Assembly (NCBI GenBank): GCA_009602735.1
Contig: WELA01007584.1
Location: 264,234-328,233, forward strand
Direction of reading: 5' to 3'
Source of the DNA: Mesotaenium endlicherianum
Lineage: Eukaryota; Streptophyta; Zygnematophyceae; Zygnematales; Mesotaeniaceae
DNA length: 64,000 nucleotides
Below the pieces are notes generated by a model. The model was not told the origin of the DNA. It did not search any database and worked only from the letters and a program-made list of their open reading frames with translations. The position numbers and the translations under genes were made by a program. Below, piece by piece: positions 11,260 to 24,022 of the stretch. The stretch's first letter is position 1. Each line of letters opens with the position of its first letter.

Positions 11260-14200
11260 GGATGCTAGAGATAGTGAGTCGTCACTAGCTGCCCTCGTAG
11301 CAGGTATTATGGGTCTTGCTGAACTGGATTCACTATGCATGCCTGACAACCAGATAAAGGAGACCATCAGCAATATAGACATCCAGAGAGTGCACACTTT
11401 GGATGCTCTTGTTCCACCTGATGTCCAACATTATTTTGCTAAGTCAGGAGAACAATGCGAAAGTCAGGAAGACAGTCCCCCCTATCCTACTGCATTGCAT
11501 GATTGCAGGTAGTAAGGTGAGCGCATTTGTTGACGGAGGGGCGTCACATACTTTTATCGACAAGGACTTAGTTAAGCGGCTAAGGCTGCCTACTGTCACC
11601 CAAGGGAATAGAAAAATATTCCTTGGAGATGCCTCAAGTATCCCGGGAGGAGTTATAGCCAAGCCTATTGAGGTCCAGTGAGGTTCTGGCATTGCAGTTC
11701 TAACTGAAACGCTTACATTTGAGGTACTCAACACTGGTTTCTATGATCTCGTGCTAGGCAGGTCCTGGCTTAATAGACATCAAGCTGAAGTGTGTTGGAG
11801 CAGAGGTACAGTTAAAGTGAGAGGAGCCAGTGATGGGCAGACTGACTTGGCACCCACCAGTGCTCTTCCTCTTGTCCTGTGTGGATGGCAAATGAAGGAA
11901 AAGAAGAGGCTTCCAGAAGGATGCAAGTTGCTGAATGCAATGGAGTTCGTCAAAAGCTGGAACCAAAAGGAAGACAGAATGTTCTGTCTGCTGCTAAGAG
12001 AGGTACCTCTTCAACCTGAAGAAGTGGTGGAGAAAAAGGTAAGCCCTTCAGAGCACCCTACTGCTGCAAAAATTGTTGCTCAGTACACGGATGTATTTAA
12101 TATGCCTCCAAGACTACCCCCTAAGAGAGCAGTAGATCATAGGATAAATTTATTACTAAGGAGTCAGCCACCCTGGCAACGCACTTATGGCTTGTCTTAT
12201 GTGGGGATTGAGGAGTTGACAACACAGATTGCAGAGCTTGAGGAAAATGGTTATATTTCCCCCAGTAAATCACCTTACGGCGCAGCCATCCTATTTGTTA
12301 AGAAAAAGGATGGCAGTATGCGGATGAATGTGGATTACAGAGCTCTGAACAAAATTACAATAAAAAACAAGTATGCTTTACCCAGAATAGAGGACTTGTT
12401 TGGTATCCTGTCTGGTGCTAAGGTGTTCAGTAAGATAGATCTCAAGAGTGGTTATCATCAAATCAGAATTGCTGAGGAGGATGAACACAAGACTGCCTTC
12501 CGCACATGTTATGGTCACTATGAGTTCAACGTGATGCCATTTGGACTGACTAATGCTCCTGCGACCTTCATGGGTGCTATGAATGACATTTTCAGACCTT
12601 TTTTGGATAAGTTTGTGCAGGTTTTCCTGGATGATATTTTAATTTCTCTAAAGATGAAACTCAGCACGCGGAACACTTAAAGACAGTCATGGACACTCTG
12701 AGAAGAAATCACTTATATGTCAATATGAGCAAGGGTAATTTCTTTAAAGAAAGTATTTAATTCTTAGGCCACGTTGTCAGTATAGAAGGCATCAGTGTGG
12801 ATCCTAAGAAAGTCTAGACCATAAGGGACTGGCCAGTACCGCGGTCTGTCTCTGAAGTTAGATCCTTCTTCGGGTTGGCTAACTACTATAGGAGATTTAT
12901 TGAGAATTATTCCACAAAGGCCAGTAAATTGATTGACCTTACTAAGAAAGCCATAGGGTATGTGTGGGGGGAAGAGCAGCAGGCTGCCTTCCAGACCCTT
13001 AAAGATGCCCTTTGTTTTGCCCCAGTGCTAGCCGTGTATGACCCCAGCAAACCGGTGCAAGTGGTCACTGATGCCTCTGACTTTGCCATGGGTGCTATTT
13101 TGTTGCAGCCTGCGGACAAAACCACAAANCGGACAAACCCACAAAGGATGGTAAGGTACGGCAGGAGTGGCATCTTGTGTTGTACGAGTCTATAAGATTT
13201 AATCCAGCGGAGATTAATTACTCAGTGCATGATAAAGAGCTGCTAACTATCATTCATGTGCTCAAACAGTGGAGAGCATACGTACATGGTAAAGCTTTTA
13301 AGGTGATTATAGATCATCTATCTCCGACTCACTTTCTGAAGAAATCCAAGTTGTCAAGGAGGGAGAACCGCCGGAGCCAGATGCTGGAGCAGTTTCAAGT
13401 CCAGATCGACTACAAACCAGGGAAGTAGAATCCTGCTGATGCACTCTTTAGAAGACCTGACTTGCAAGAAAGGAACTGTAGTCAGCATGCTGTAGATAAA
13501 GTTTTGTGTGCACTCACTTCACTAAAGGTGAAAAAGTCCTTCCTTAAACAACTTAGGAAAGCCTACCTTTCTGACCCAACATTTGAGCCCAGCCCCATTA
13601 CTGGTGTGTGTCGTGCTACTGCACTCGGGTATAGGCTTAAGGGAGGGGTCTGGGTGACTGAAACCACTTCAGGCAGGCTGAAGCTGGTCATTCCTAATAA
13701 CTTGGAAATAAGGTCCCTTTTATTGAGTCAAGCATATGACAGTTTACCGGGTGGGCATTTAGGGCAGGCCAAAACTGTTGGCAAACTGGCAAAACATTAT
13801 CATTGGAAACGATTACCTCGGGAGGTCTTGAAATACGTTAAGTCCTGTGACCAGTGTCAAAAGAATAAGTCTAGGCACACACCACCGGGGGGCCTCTTAC
13901 AACCGTTGCCCATCCCAGCCGGCCGCTGGGAAACAATATCCGAGGACTGGGTGGTCACACTGCCACGAACTGCCAATGGGCATGATTCGATACTGGTGGT
14001 CGTGGATAAATTGACAGAAATGGTCATTTTCATCCCCACAACTGTCAAAGTAACTGCACTCGAAACAGCGACACAGTTCTACAACCATGTAGTATGCCGA
14101 CATGGACTACCCTCCAATATCATCTCAGACAGAGACTCAAAATTTACCTCTAAGTTCTGGACGGCTTTAATGGGGTTAATGGGAGTCAGGCAGCTGCTCA

Positions 14201-15040
14201 GCACAGCAAACAACCCTCAGACTGATGGGCAGACTGAAAGAACTAAACGAGTTCTGCAAGAGGTACTGAGAGCCTATATTAACCAAAAACAAGATAATTG
14301 GGATGACCTGTTACCTCAAATCCAGTTTGCGGTCAACAGTGCGGTGCACGCGTCAACGGGCAAGACTCCTTTTGAACTAAGCCTGGGTAGAGTCCCTAAG
14401 TCTCCTTTAGATGTCCTAGAAGAGTCTTTAACTCACCCTGAAGGGATTGACAACCCGGTCTCCCTCCAGTTAACTCAAGATTGTGCTGACACCTTGTCAG
14501 AAGTCCAACAGAATCTGCACAAAACCCAAGAAAACCAACAAAAGTACGCTAATCAGCACCGTCGAAAATTGACCTTTTTCTAAGGGCGATTTAGTCAAAC
14601 TACATTCTCAACACCTGTACCTCCCTGGTGTGGTCAAGAAAAAGCTTGGTCCTGTCTGGGTCGGTCCATATTCGGTGGTGCGCCGTGTCGGTTAGAATGC
14701 TTACACACTGAACATGTCAGCGGACTACAAGGGTCACCCGGTCGTTAATGTCTCCTTCCTAGAACCTTACATCAAAGAGGACGCACTGTTTACAAGTCGG
14801 TGACCTGTCCAACCGGGACAGGTCCCAGCTGTCCGAGACGGTGACCTTGAGGAATATGAGGTTGAGGAGATTTTAGACGCGCGCTCGGTCCGTCGATCGT
14901 CTAAAAATGTCATGAAGTACCTCATTCGATGGAAGGGTTACAATGCCTCTGGGGACCCTTGGGAATTTAAGGACCATTCGACCAATGCCAAAGGGGCGTT
15001 GAAACGGTTCCACCTTCGGGTGGCTGGAGCCCCTCCATAA
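11260..15040 (+). pseudogene. pol region of copy D
   Basis: Domains in order are: aspartic protease ([11 protein letters not shown]), reverse transcriptase ([26 protein letters not shown]), RNase H ([15 protein letters not shown]), integrase with an HHCC zinc domain (SCDQCQKNK) and DDE core, and chromodomain (near 14850-15030). The order is typical of chromoviruses. It is broken at several places. Confidence 0.85.
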
Positions 15041-15424
15041 CGGTCATTTCAGTTGACACGGGAAGGTGACAGGAGGTCCTGTCTCCATTTAAGTTGGAGG
15101 GGAAAAGATGTGACAGTTAGTGTGCGAGAGCGAAAAAAGGGCAGTTTTGTGAATCCTAAGTATCAGCATAGTGACAGATTGGACAGCCTGGCCCACATAA
15201 AGCACCTTGGACGGAAGGAAGAAGGGCCTCGGGCAGCAATACATCACTTAACGCACATTCATACGATTATATCTAGCGCATCGCAACTACGTCAACTTTT
15301 AGCAATCAACCTGTAAGGTAAACGGGAGCAAATCCACCATACCAATACCAACTTACTTCCTTCCTACAATTCCTATGACAAATGTCGATACCCTACTAAC
15401 TTGTGCCCTCGTAACATGTGCAGG

Positions 15425-17090
15425 ATGGCTCCCACCACACAAAAAGAGGACAAAAAGTGCAAGGCAGAAGAAGCCAGGAGGACAATGGAGCAATACCAGA
15501 AGGAGCTGACGGCGACGTCCCTCACCAGAAGAGAACCAGAAAGGGTCTGCAGACAACAAGAGGCGGCAGAAGAGGCACAGAGGAAGAAGGATCAGGAAGC
15601 GGAAAACCTCAAGAAAGCTGAGGAGGAGAGACAGAAGAAACAACAAGAAGAAGCGATAGCGGCAGAGGAGGAGAGAAGGAAAAAGGCTAAAGCGGACAGG
15701 CAGAAGAGCTTGGCCACTTACAGGTATACAGTGGTGGGTGGCCAAAACTTTGATAACCTAAAGGAAGCATTGCTTGCAGCCCAGGAGATCAACAAGCTGG
15801 AATAGAGAACACTGCTATAAAGGGAAGGAGCTGCAGCACTGGATAGGTACATTAAGACACACACTAGCGTGGTACTCTACGAAGATTATGCCAAGATGGT
15901 GGGCTATACAGCAGAGCAGGCCCGGTATCTTGCTGATGATTCAGAGAACAAGCCGGTCCCAATACCGGGAATAGTGGGAGATCAGAGATTCATCAGGGTG
16001 GTGAGCATGCGGCCCGATAGCTTTAAGGATTATTCTACCTCACACTACTGCCAGTTTACAATGAAGTTGAGAGGAGGAGCTGGGAGTACTTGGCCAAGGA
16101 AGCAGGACAGCAGATGTTTTCTCCCCACTGGTTCCCGTGTAAACTGAGGAAGGCTGAGCATGGACCCCAGTACTCCCAGCAGCCAACAGACTGAAGGTGG
16201 ATCACCGTCACAAACAAAAAGCAGGAGTGTTACCGAGCCCAACCGGATGACTTCCACTATGGCCTGGACGGCTACCTCATCCTACCACTTCACATTGCCC
16301 CTTGGGACCCCAGGCTGAATGGCTGCCTGAGCAATATGAATGCAGAGACCAAAGAGCACAGGATGAGGGGGAGAGACTACTTCTCTAAGGGAAAGCATGC
16401 TTTCGTCAAATGGGCAAAGAATGCAGGCCGGATAGATATCAGCAGGCTGAAGGCCAAGCAACCTCCGGCGCGCCCTAAGAAAGGGAGGTCACCATGTCTA
16501 CCAGGGAGCAGGACGACTTAGTGGACGAGACTCCTACCCTCTCAGAGGAGGAAGATGAGGAGGATGGGGAAGAAGAACAAGGCAGAGGAGAAGCATCAGG
16601 ACCTAGTACTCAGGACCCCCAGGGGCAGGCAAGAGCAGGGCTTCCTCAGGAGCCATGATCAGGAATATGGCATTTGATCCTGACCCTGGAGGTAACCAAA
16701 CCGCGCTCTCGCTCCCCCAGGCCACCTGCCCAAGCAGGGGAAGAAACTGATCTGACTTTACTTGGCAGCAGACAAAGGCAACAATCCCCAGAGGACAGGG
16801 GTGCCAGAAGAGGGACACGCAGGGTGGCCAGAGGTATGCCGGCCTCTCCCTTTGCTCAGGGGCATGTACCTCTCGCCAACGTATCTCGGCACCCTACTGG
16901 AATGCCTGTCTATGTGGGTATCAATACCCAAGTGGTTGAAGAGCAAGCTACCATCCTTCGTTCTCCTCGAGGTCCAACTTTAGAACAAACGGGGTTCTTT
17001 AGAAGGCCACCTGACAGAATTAGAGGGCTGTCCAGATCCAGGTCCAAATCTCAGTCTCCTGATCCTGAAGCCCCAGGAACAACCCCCTAG
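15425..17090 (+). pseudogene. third ORF of copy D, subfamily I
   Basis: The ATG at 15425 follows a splice-acceptor-like CAG and matches the start of the A copy (MAPTTQKED). A coiled-coil part is followed by the YTVVGGQNFDNLKEALLAAQ block. The KGKHAFVKWAKNAGRIDISR block, an acidic linker and a C-terminal GMPVYVGINTQVVEEQA block come later. It is broken a few times. The role is unknown. Confidence 0.75.
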
Positions 17091-17167
17091 GTGACGGGCT
17101 GAAAAAGCAGCCAGTGGGGGAGGCTGGTCAGATTCAGTTCCCTGACCAAAAACTTCTGCAGTGTAAT

Positions 17168-17202
17168 GTTGTCGAGGCGACAACAACTTAAGTTGGAGGG
17201 AT
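17168..17202 (+). other. conserved hairpin and polypurine tract of copy D
   Basis: The hairpin GTTGTCG-AGG-CGACAAC occupies 17168-17184. The purine-rich AGTTGGAGGGAT at 17191-17202 abuts the 3' LTR and is the likely plus-strand primer. Confidence 0.75.
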
Positions 17203-17919
17203 TGTAATGAATCAGTATATTAGTAGATATAATATTCATTTAAATATAATAGTTACTTCAGTTCAGCCCACTGAACTTTATGTAGTATTGAGTCTGCTGG
17301 ACTTTACATAATTATCCGTTTAAGGACTCAGCCGGAAGCACCAGGCTGAAGCCAACTTAAGTCAGCTTGCTGACACATTCTTTGACAGCCAGCTGACTTC
17401 CGTACTCGGTAGCAACGAACTGCCTCAATACGCATCTAAGTGTAGTATGCTACATGAATGGCCAGATAACATCCCTATGATGGATGGCGATTCGGGATGA
17501 TGGGAGATAACGGTGGATTTGGTTAACCGAGGAACTACCAACGTGGTTAACTCCCGGGTAGGCGGTGCCATCGCACTGGCCGTTGAACAGTAAACTCATT
17601 CCATATACATATGCTAGGCATTGCGCTCGAGTTCGGCATTCGGAAACGAGGCCAACTCTCTTGTACAGCTTACTGAGAGAGATCTGAATCCAAGGCTAGA
17701 AGCCATTGATACGCACAGCCTTCCAACCATGCTTATGTATGAGTTTACTGTTTGCATTATTGATGCTAGTTTACTTGCATTTGACTTACGAGTATTATTT
17801 ACTGCTAGTGTGGTCCTTTGCTGTTAATTCAGTAAAGGGAAAATACCATAAAGATTACTTGCTGATATTAAGATCTTTATTATTTGTTAATCGCCTAATC
17901 GGTAAGACAATTCATTTCA
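17203..17919 (+). repeat. 3' LTR of copy D
   Basis: A 717-bp LTR starts TGTAATGAATCAG and ends AATTCATTTCA. It is the mate of 3704-4415. Copy E begins 31 bp further on in opposite orientation. Confidence 0.9.
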
Positions 17920-17950
17920 GCTAACAAGTTTCAGTGCGGGACATCCTGCC

Positions 17951-18668
17951 TTAAATGAATCGTCTTACCGATCAGGCGATTAACAATTAATAAAGATCTT
18001 TATATCAACAAGTAATCTTTCTGGTATTTTCTGTTAATTGTTTAAACACCAAAAGATTACGCACTAGCAGTGGACCACACTCGCAAGTCAAATGGAAGTA
18101 AACTAGCATCAACAATGCACTCAATAAACTTGTACATAAGCAAGGTTAGAAGACAGTGCATATCATTGGCTTCTCGCCTTGGATTCGGATCTTTCTCAGT
18201 AAGCTGTACAAGGGAGTTAGCCTCGTTTATGAATGCCAAACTCAAGAGCAATACAAGCATATGTACATGGAATGAGTAAACTGTTCAACGGCCAGTGCGA
18301 TGGCACCGCCTACCCGGGAGTTAACCACGTTGGTAGGACCTCGGTTAACCAAATCCACCACCATCTCCCATCATCCCGAATCGCCATCCATCCTAAAGAT
18401 GTCATTTGGCCATTCATCTAGTACACCACACTTAGATGCATATCAAGGCAGTTCGCTGCTACCGAGTACGGAAGTCAGCTGGCCGTCAAAGAATATGTCA
18501 GCAAGCTGACCTAAGTTGACTTCAGCCTGCTGCTCCCGGCTGAGTCATTAAACTGATTATTTTATAAGGTCTAGCAGACTCAATATCAACTAAGGTTTAG
18601 CAGGCTGAACTTATTTAACTATTATTTCTAAATGAATATTATATCTACCAATATACTGATTCATTACA
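17951..18668 (-). repeat. 3' LTR of copy E
   Basis: A 718-bp LTR in minus orientation, ending CATTACA at 18668. Polypurine tract and hairpin follow at 18669-18703. Its mate is 41377-41947. Confidence 0.9.
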
Positions 18669-18703
18669 ATCCCTCCAACTTAACAGGTTGTCGCCTCGAC
18701 AAC
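18669..18703 (-). other. polypurine tract and conserved hairpin of copy E
   Basis: On the minus strand, AGTTGGAGGGAT abuts the LTR and the hairpin GTTGTCG-AGG-CGACAAC lies at 18687-18703. Confidence 0.75.
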
Positions 18704-18781
18704 ACTAACATTAGGTACATGGTTTTCCCCAACTGAAAGTACTGATCTCCCTCCCACCGTCTCTTGCTCCCACACTGATGC

Positions 18782-20400
18782 CTAACTGTGGGGATCACTA
18801 GTCACCGTGTGCTGTCCCTCCGCCCTCAGCCTATTGCACTTATGAGGAAGATGTTCTTGGGGCTCTACGGTCAGGGAAGCGAGACCGGGAGCCAGACCTC
18901 CTCCTTCTGTCTTGGGGTCTCCTGAAGCCTGGGGGCTCCGAGTTGGGGGAACCAAGGGGAGAACGCAGTAACTGGGCTGTACAGTCTGAAAATAAAAGGA
19001 GGCAGCCTTCTCCTGGGCCTCCCTCAAACTGACAGGTATATGTACCGGCATTCCAGAAAGATGCTGCATGACATGAGCCAAGGGCACATGTCCTCTCTGC
19101 GAGGGAGATGCTGGCAGGCCTCTGGCTATTTCTCTAGTTGCCCTCCTGTCTTCCCTGTCTGACTGGGTCTCTGCGCCTGCAGATGGGCTTTGTCCTCTGG
19201 CAGTTCCCAGCCAAGTGATATCTTCCTCTTCAGCGAGCTGGTGCAAGACTATGTCTGCCCTGGCCAACCCAGTCTTCTCCATTACAGGGGATGTGGCAGG
19301 TTTCTGGGTCACAGCGGGGCTAGTATCCTCTTCCTTGCCTTCCTTCTCTTCTTCCTTTGACTCCTCCTCTTCTTCCCCTGGCTCCTTTGAGACTGTTGGG
19401 GTCTCCTCTGTCAGCTGCTCCTCCCGAGAAAAAGAATACCCCACTGACCTTCCCCTTTTGGATGCTTGTTGGGGTTGAGTCCTGACTGCATACAGGTCTT
19501 TCTCTACCTGCTTGCTTGCCCATTTGGCATAAGCGTGCTTCCCTTTAGAGAATGACTCGCGGGCCCTGCTCCTGTCCTCCTGCATTTCTTGACTCATGGA
19601 GTCTCTTACTCCATCCAATCTTGGGTCCCAAGCTGCAATGTGAGGGGGCAACACTATGTTCCCCTGTAGGTCTGATAGGAAATCTTCCTCCCCTGCCCTC
19701 TTATTTTGCTGGTCCCTCATGTTAATGGTCATCCACCGCCAATCGGTGGGCTTTTGTTCTTTTTTGCGCACAAGGGTACAAATGCCCTGCGAAGTCCAAC
19801 TGACTGGTTACCTTGGCTAAGAATTTCCAGCTCCTTCTCTCCACCTCATTATACACGGCCTTAAACCTGTTATGGGATGTAAAGTCCTTAAAGCTGTCCG
19901 CGTCCATGGGGATCATCTCGATGACCCTGTCTTCCCCCAGATACCCGGAATCGATACAACTCCTTCCTCATTCACTTGAGCCATTGCCTTGGCCTCTCTG
20001 ACCGTATATCCTACCATCCTGGCATAATCGTGGTAGAGGAGGACTCATGTGCTAACCTCTATATGCTTGTCAAAGTTTCCAGATGTCTCCCCTTCCCTCT
20101 GCAGAATTTCCTTCTGCGACTCACTGCGACTTCTCTAGGCATACTTGAAGGCCTCCTCCAGTAGATCAAAGCCCTTACCTTGCACTGTGTAGCGGTAGCT
20201 GCTGATTGTTGTCTGTTCTTCTTCAGCCTGCAGCTTCCGCTTCTCCTCTTACTCTGTGCCTCCCGCTGTTGTTGGAGTCGTTGTGATTCCCGAGCGGAGA
20301 TGGAGGATGATTCAATGTCGCCACGGAGTTGCAAGGATTCTGCATGTGCCTCTTCCGCTCTTCTCTTCCTCGTAAGTTCCGATTTCTGAGTCATCCTGCT
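18782..20400 (-). pseudogene. third ORF of copy E, subfamily II
   Basis: Read leftward from an ATG near 20394 that follows CAGG. It has a coiled-coil start (MTQKSELTRKRRAEEAHAES), then PTDWRWMTINM, LPPHIAAWDPRLDGVRD and FSKGKHAYAKWA blocks, an acidic linker, and a C-terminal GHVPLAHVMQHLSGMPV block. It has the same layout as copy C and, more distantly, as A, D and F. It is broken a few times. Confidence 0.7.
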
Positions 20401-20764
20401 CAATCATAAAAACATTGCAATCAGTAAAGTCATCGTACTTTGCCGCTACTGAGTACCCTCGGTGGAGAAGAACGTGGTAGGGAGAGTTCAAGAGTATAAT
20501 ATCTTGTGTGAGTGAGTATAAGAGGAGAATTGAGTCAGAGAGAAAAAGTGAGTGTGAGCGCATGTTGAGTGTGTAGAATGGTTACGTAAAATTTTGCCTG
20601 GCTGATCCCGAGACGGAACACACTCCCTCCAACTTAATTTGAAGGTGGGCTGCCTGTCATAAGTGTCACTATCTGTCACTAACTGTCACGTTCCTCTTCA
20701 ACTTACCTGGAGACAAGACCTCCGGTTATCTGTCCCTGGCGACTGAAATGACAGTTAGGGAGGT

Positions 20765-21751
20765 GTGCCAGCCGCCCGAAGGTGGAACCGCTTCAACGCC
20801 TCTTTGGCATTGGTCAGCTGGTCTTTAAATTCCCAAGTGTCCCCAGAGGCATCGTACCCCTTCCATCTGACCAGGTACTTCATGACATGTTTAGATGATC
20901 AACAGACAGATCGAGTTTCTAAAATCTCCTCGATCTCATATTCCTCAGGATCACCATGCCTGACAGCGGGGACCGGTTTCGATTGGACAGGTGACCAACC
21001 TGTGAACAGTGTGTCACCTTTGATGTACGGTTCCAGGAAGGAGATATTAAAGACTCGGTGACCCTTGTATTCCGCTGACATGTTCAATTTGTAAGCATTC
21101 TGACCGACACGGCGCACCACCGAATATGGACCGACCCAAACTGGACCTAGCTTTTTCTTGACCACACCAGGCAGGTACAGGTATTGAGAATGCAGTTTGA
21201 CCAAATCGCCCTTGAAAATGTCAGCTCTCGACGGTGCTGATTAGCGTATTTTTGTTGATTTTCTTGGGCTATGTGCAGGTTCTGTTGGAATTCTGACAGG
21301 GTGTCAGCAAAATCCAGGGTTACCTTTAGAGAGACCGGATTGTCAATCCCTTCAGGGTGAGTTGAAGACACCCCTTGTACATCTAACGGAGACTTAGAAA
21401 CTCTACTTAGGCTCAGTTCAGAAGGAGTTTTGCCCGTTGACGCGTGCACCGCACTGTTGACCGCAAATTGGATGTGAGGCAACAGGTCATCCCAATTGTC
21501 TTGTTTTGGTTAATATATGCTCTCAGCACCTCTTGCAGAACTCGATTAGTTCTTTCAGTCTGCCCATCAGTCTGAGGGTGGTTTGCTGTGCTGAGCAGCT
21601 GCCTGACTCCCATTAATTCCATTAAAGCTCTCCAGAACTTAAAGGTAAATTTTGAGTCTCCGTCTGAGATGATATTAGAAGGTAGCCCACGTTGGTATAC
21701 TACATGGTTGTAGAATTGTCTCGCTGTTTCAAGTGCAGTTACTTTGACAGT
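20765..21751 (-). pseudogene. pol of copy E, downstream part (integrase and chromodomain)
   Basis: This holds the minus-strand integrase C-terminal half (FAVNSAVHASTGKTPSELSL), the linker (KKKLGPVWVGPYSVVRR) and the remains of the chromodomain. It stops at 21751 where the 5' LTR of copy A begins. The same pol resumes on the far side of A at about 30225. Confidence 0.8.
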
Positions 21752-22509
21752 TGTAATGAATCAGTATATTAGTCGATATAATATTCATTTAGTTATAATA
21801 GTTAATTAAGTTCAGACTGCTGAACTTTAGTTAAAAGTCAGTCTGCTGGACTCTACATAATTATCAGTTTGCTGACTCAGTCAAAAGCAGCAGGCTGAAA
21901 GTCCATATAAGTCAGCTTGCTGACACATTCTTTGACAGCAAGCTGACTTCCGTACTCGGTAGCAGCGAATTGCCTTGATATGCATCTAAGTGCGATATGC
22001 TAGATGAATAGCCAGATGACATCCCTATGATGGATGGCTATTCGGGATGATGGGAGATGGCAGTGGATTTGGTTAACCGAGGTCCTACCAACGTGGTTAA
22101 CTCCCGGGTAGGCGGTGCCATCGCACTGACCGTTGAACAGTAAACTCATTCCATGTACATACGCTAGGCATTGCTCTNATAAACTCATTCCATGTGCATA
22201 CGCTAGGCATTGCTCTCGAGTTCGGCATTCGGAAACGAGGCCAACTCTCTTGTACAGCTTACTGAGAGAACTCTGAATCCAAGGCGAGAAGCCATTGATA
22301 CGCACTGTCTTCTAACCTTGCTTATGTATGAGTTTACTGATTTGCATCATTGATGCTAGTTTACTCGCATTTGACTTACGAGTATTATTCCCTGCTAGTG
22401 TATTGTCCTTTGCCGTTTAACTAGTTAACGGAAATACCATAAGATTACTTGCTGATATAAAGATCTTTATTAATTGTTAATCGCCTATTTGGTAAGTCGA
22501 TTCATTTCA
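21752..22509 (+). repeat. 5' LTR of copy A
   Basis: The LTR starts TGTAATGAATCAG and ends GATTCATTTCA. It is about 45 bp longer than its relatives because sequence is repeated on both sides of a single n at 22178, which looks like an assembly join. A 14-bp perfect palindrome, ATAAAGATCTTTAT, lies at 22457-22470 and is present in other LTRs of the family. Confidence 0.9.
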
Positions 22510-22510
22510 G

Positions 22511-22524
22511 TGGTATCGGAGCAG
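22511..22524 (+). other. primer-binding site of copy A (tRNA-iMet type)
   Basis: TGGTATCGGAGCAG lies one base downstream of the LTR, the typical spacing for a minus-strand primer site. Its match to the plant tRNA-iMet site is close but not perfect. Confidence 0.8.
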
Positions 22525-22543
22525 TTATCACAGTCTTCTTTGT

Positions 22544-24022
22544 ATGGTAAGGACAAGGTCTCAAACTAGCAACTCCCGAGACATGGAGAACCAGGATAAC
22601 GAGAATGTCGAAAACCAGGCGGAAAGCCATGTAGCGGGAAACCGTACCTATTCGGAAGCAGTAGCGGATACTGCAGCTAGGGAGGCTGCAGATGAGGCAG
22701 CTGCTATTGCCTCAGTCGCAGCTCAGCAAGCTGAGGAGGAGATAGCCAGACTAGAAGCTGAACAAGTAGCAAAGGCCGCTGAAGATATACAAAGGAGGGA
22801 AGGACAGCCAGCTGACGAGCGCACTGTTGAAGAACTTATGGCATCAAGGGCCAATGTTCTGAACCCACCTCCTGCCGTACAACTCAATGTACCCCTAGGT
22901 CAAATACGTGACCGGCTGAATGCGGCAGGAATTGCTGCTGCAGGAGCAAGAGGGATTGTTGAGGACACTACTCAGCGAGTAGATGCCAATGCTGCTGCTG
23001 CATTTGCTAATCTACCACCCCAAAATGTAGACTTGGGAGCATTGTTCGTTCAGATGCAGTCGCAAATGGCGACCATGTATCAGTCCCAGCAGGAGGACAA
23101 AAGAATCATAATGTCCCTACTCCGGGACAGAGACCAACTGGGGTCTCACACCACTAGTGGTGGTGGCCGAGGGCCTAGTAAGCCCAAGCCGAAACCTCCC
23201 CAGGACTATGATCCTGAGGGAAACAGAAAATATTACCTGATCAAGTTTCTCGCGGATGTTGAGCAGTGGCTGGAGAACTACCCAGAACTGCAAGATTACG
23301 AGAAGGTCAGGCACACCGGTGCGCTACTGAAAGGCAGTGCCGCAGACTGGTGGCTTTACTGGAAGGAAGAGCGTAAGGCTCGGCAACTCGGTGACCCTAC
23401 GTGGGTAGAGTTTGTCGAGAAGTTGCATGAGAAGTTTGATGTCATCAACCAGCAGGAGAAAGCTATCTATGCGATGATCTCCCTGACACTGAAGCAGACC
23501 ACTTCAGTTGCTGAGTTTGCTCAAAAGTTCCAAGAGAACATGATGAAGCAGCCTGATTTGCCAGAACGGTATAGGATAGCATACTTCAGGTATGGCTTGA
23601 AATCCGAGGTCTCTGGTCATTTTGCTGAGAAAAAGTATGAGAAACTGGCTGACTTGATCCAGGATGCTGACGCCTGGGATCAGCAGCAGTTCAATCACAA
23701 GCGCCAGAGTAACGCTTTGGTGTCTAAGATTGTCAAAAAGCCCCACGGTTCCTACAATGCAGTTGAAGGAGACCAGGCTGAGGATAATCAGGGTGATGAA
23801 TATGAGTATGAGTACAATGCTATTCAGTCTAGAGGTAGAGGTGGTCCCTCTCGAGGTGGCTATGGAAGGGGTGGTGGTAGGACTAAGCCGAGACCAGCCT
23901 CAGCAAAATCTACTTGCTACCATTGTCAGCAGAAAGGCCACTACAGAGAACAGTGTCCGGTCAAGCACCTGCCTAAGGTCGAGAGAAAAGACCAGCCTTT
24001 AAAAGACAGCAACAGTCAGTAA
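22544..24022 (+). CDS. gag of copy A (492 codons, looks whole)
   Basis: This is the structural polyprotein of the fossil element. It starts [16 protein letters not shown]. An Ala/Glu-rich helical N-terminal part follows (residues about 40-100). The Retrotrans_gag core lies at about residues 225-390 ([28 protein letters not shown]), then a Gly/Arg-rich stretch, and a CCHC zinc knuckle near residue 460 ([14 protein letters not shown]). The zinc knuckle is typical of nucleocapsid RNA binding. The pol frame overlaps its end in the -1 frame, with a slippery heptamer at 23998-24004. The start is chosen because the same leader ATG is kept in F. Confidence 0.88.
   Translation: MVRTRSQTSNSRDMENQDNENVENQAESHVAGNRTYSEAVADTAAREAADEAAAIASVAAQQAEEEIARLEAEQVAKAAEDIQRREGQPADERTVEELMASRANVLNPPPAVQLNVPLGQIRDRLNAAGIAAAGARGIVEDTTQRVDANAAAAFANLPPQNVDLGALFVQMQSQMATMYQSQQEDKRIIMSLLRDRDQLGSHTTSGGGRGPSKPKPKPPQDYDPEGNRKYYLIKFLADVEQWLENYPELQDYEKVRHTGALLKGSAADWWLYWKEERKARQLGDPTWVEFVEKLHEKFDVINQQEKAIYAMISLTLKQTTSVAEFAQKFQENMMKQPDLPERYRIAYFRYGLKSEVSGHFAEKKYEKLADLIQDADAWDQQQFNHKRQSNALVSKIVKKPHGSYNAVEGDQAEDNQGDEYEYEYNAIQSRGRGGPSRGGYGRGGGRTKPRPASAKSTCYHCQQKGHYREQCPVKHLPKVERKDQPLKDSNSQ
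23998..24004 (+). promoter_or_regulatory. probable -1 frameshift site between gag and pol
   Basis: The heptamer TTTAAAA sits in gag phase as T TTA AAA, the classic X XXY YYZ pattern, 16 bases before the gag stop. Pol is open in the -1 frame from here. The same heptamer lies at the same place in copies D, E and F. Frameshifting between gag and pol is a known strategy of Ty3/gypsy elements. Its use here is inferred. Confidence 0.65.

Larger units (their letters stand above)
3704..17919 (+). mobile_element. Ty3/gypsy chromovirus copy D (with copy C nested in it)
   Basis: D has a 5' LTR (3704-4415), a primer-binding site and the start of the leader (to 4487). Copy C then intervenes (4488-9816), and D resumes with gag, pol, third ORF, polypurine tract and 3' LTR (17203-17919). 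The two LTRs share markers absent from A and F, such as TTTATGTAGTATTGAGTC, which shows they are a pair. Flanks are similar but not identical (GCTGAT before, GCTAAC after), so the TSD is uncertain. D is broken at roughly ten or more places and is older than A. Confidence 0.85.
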
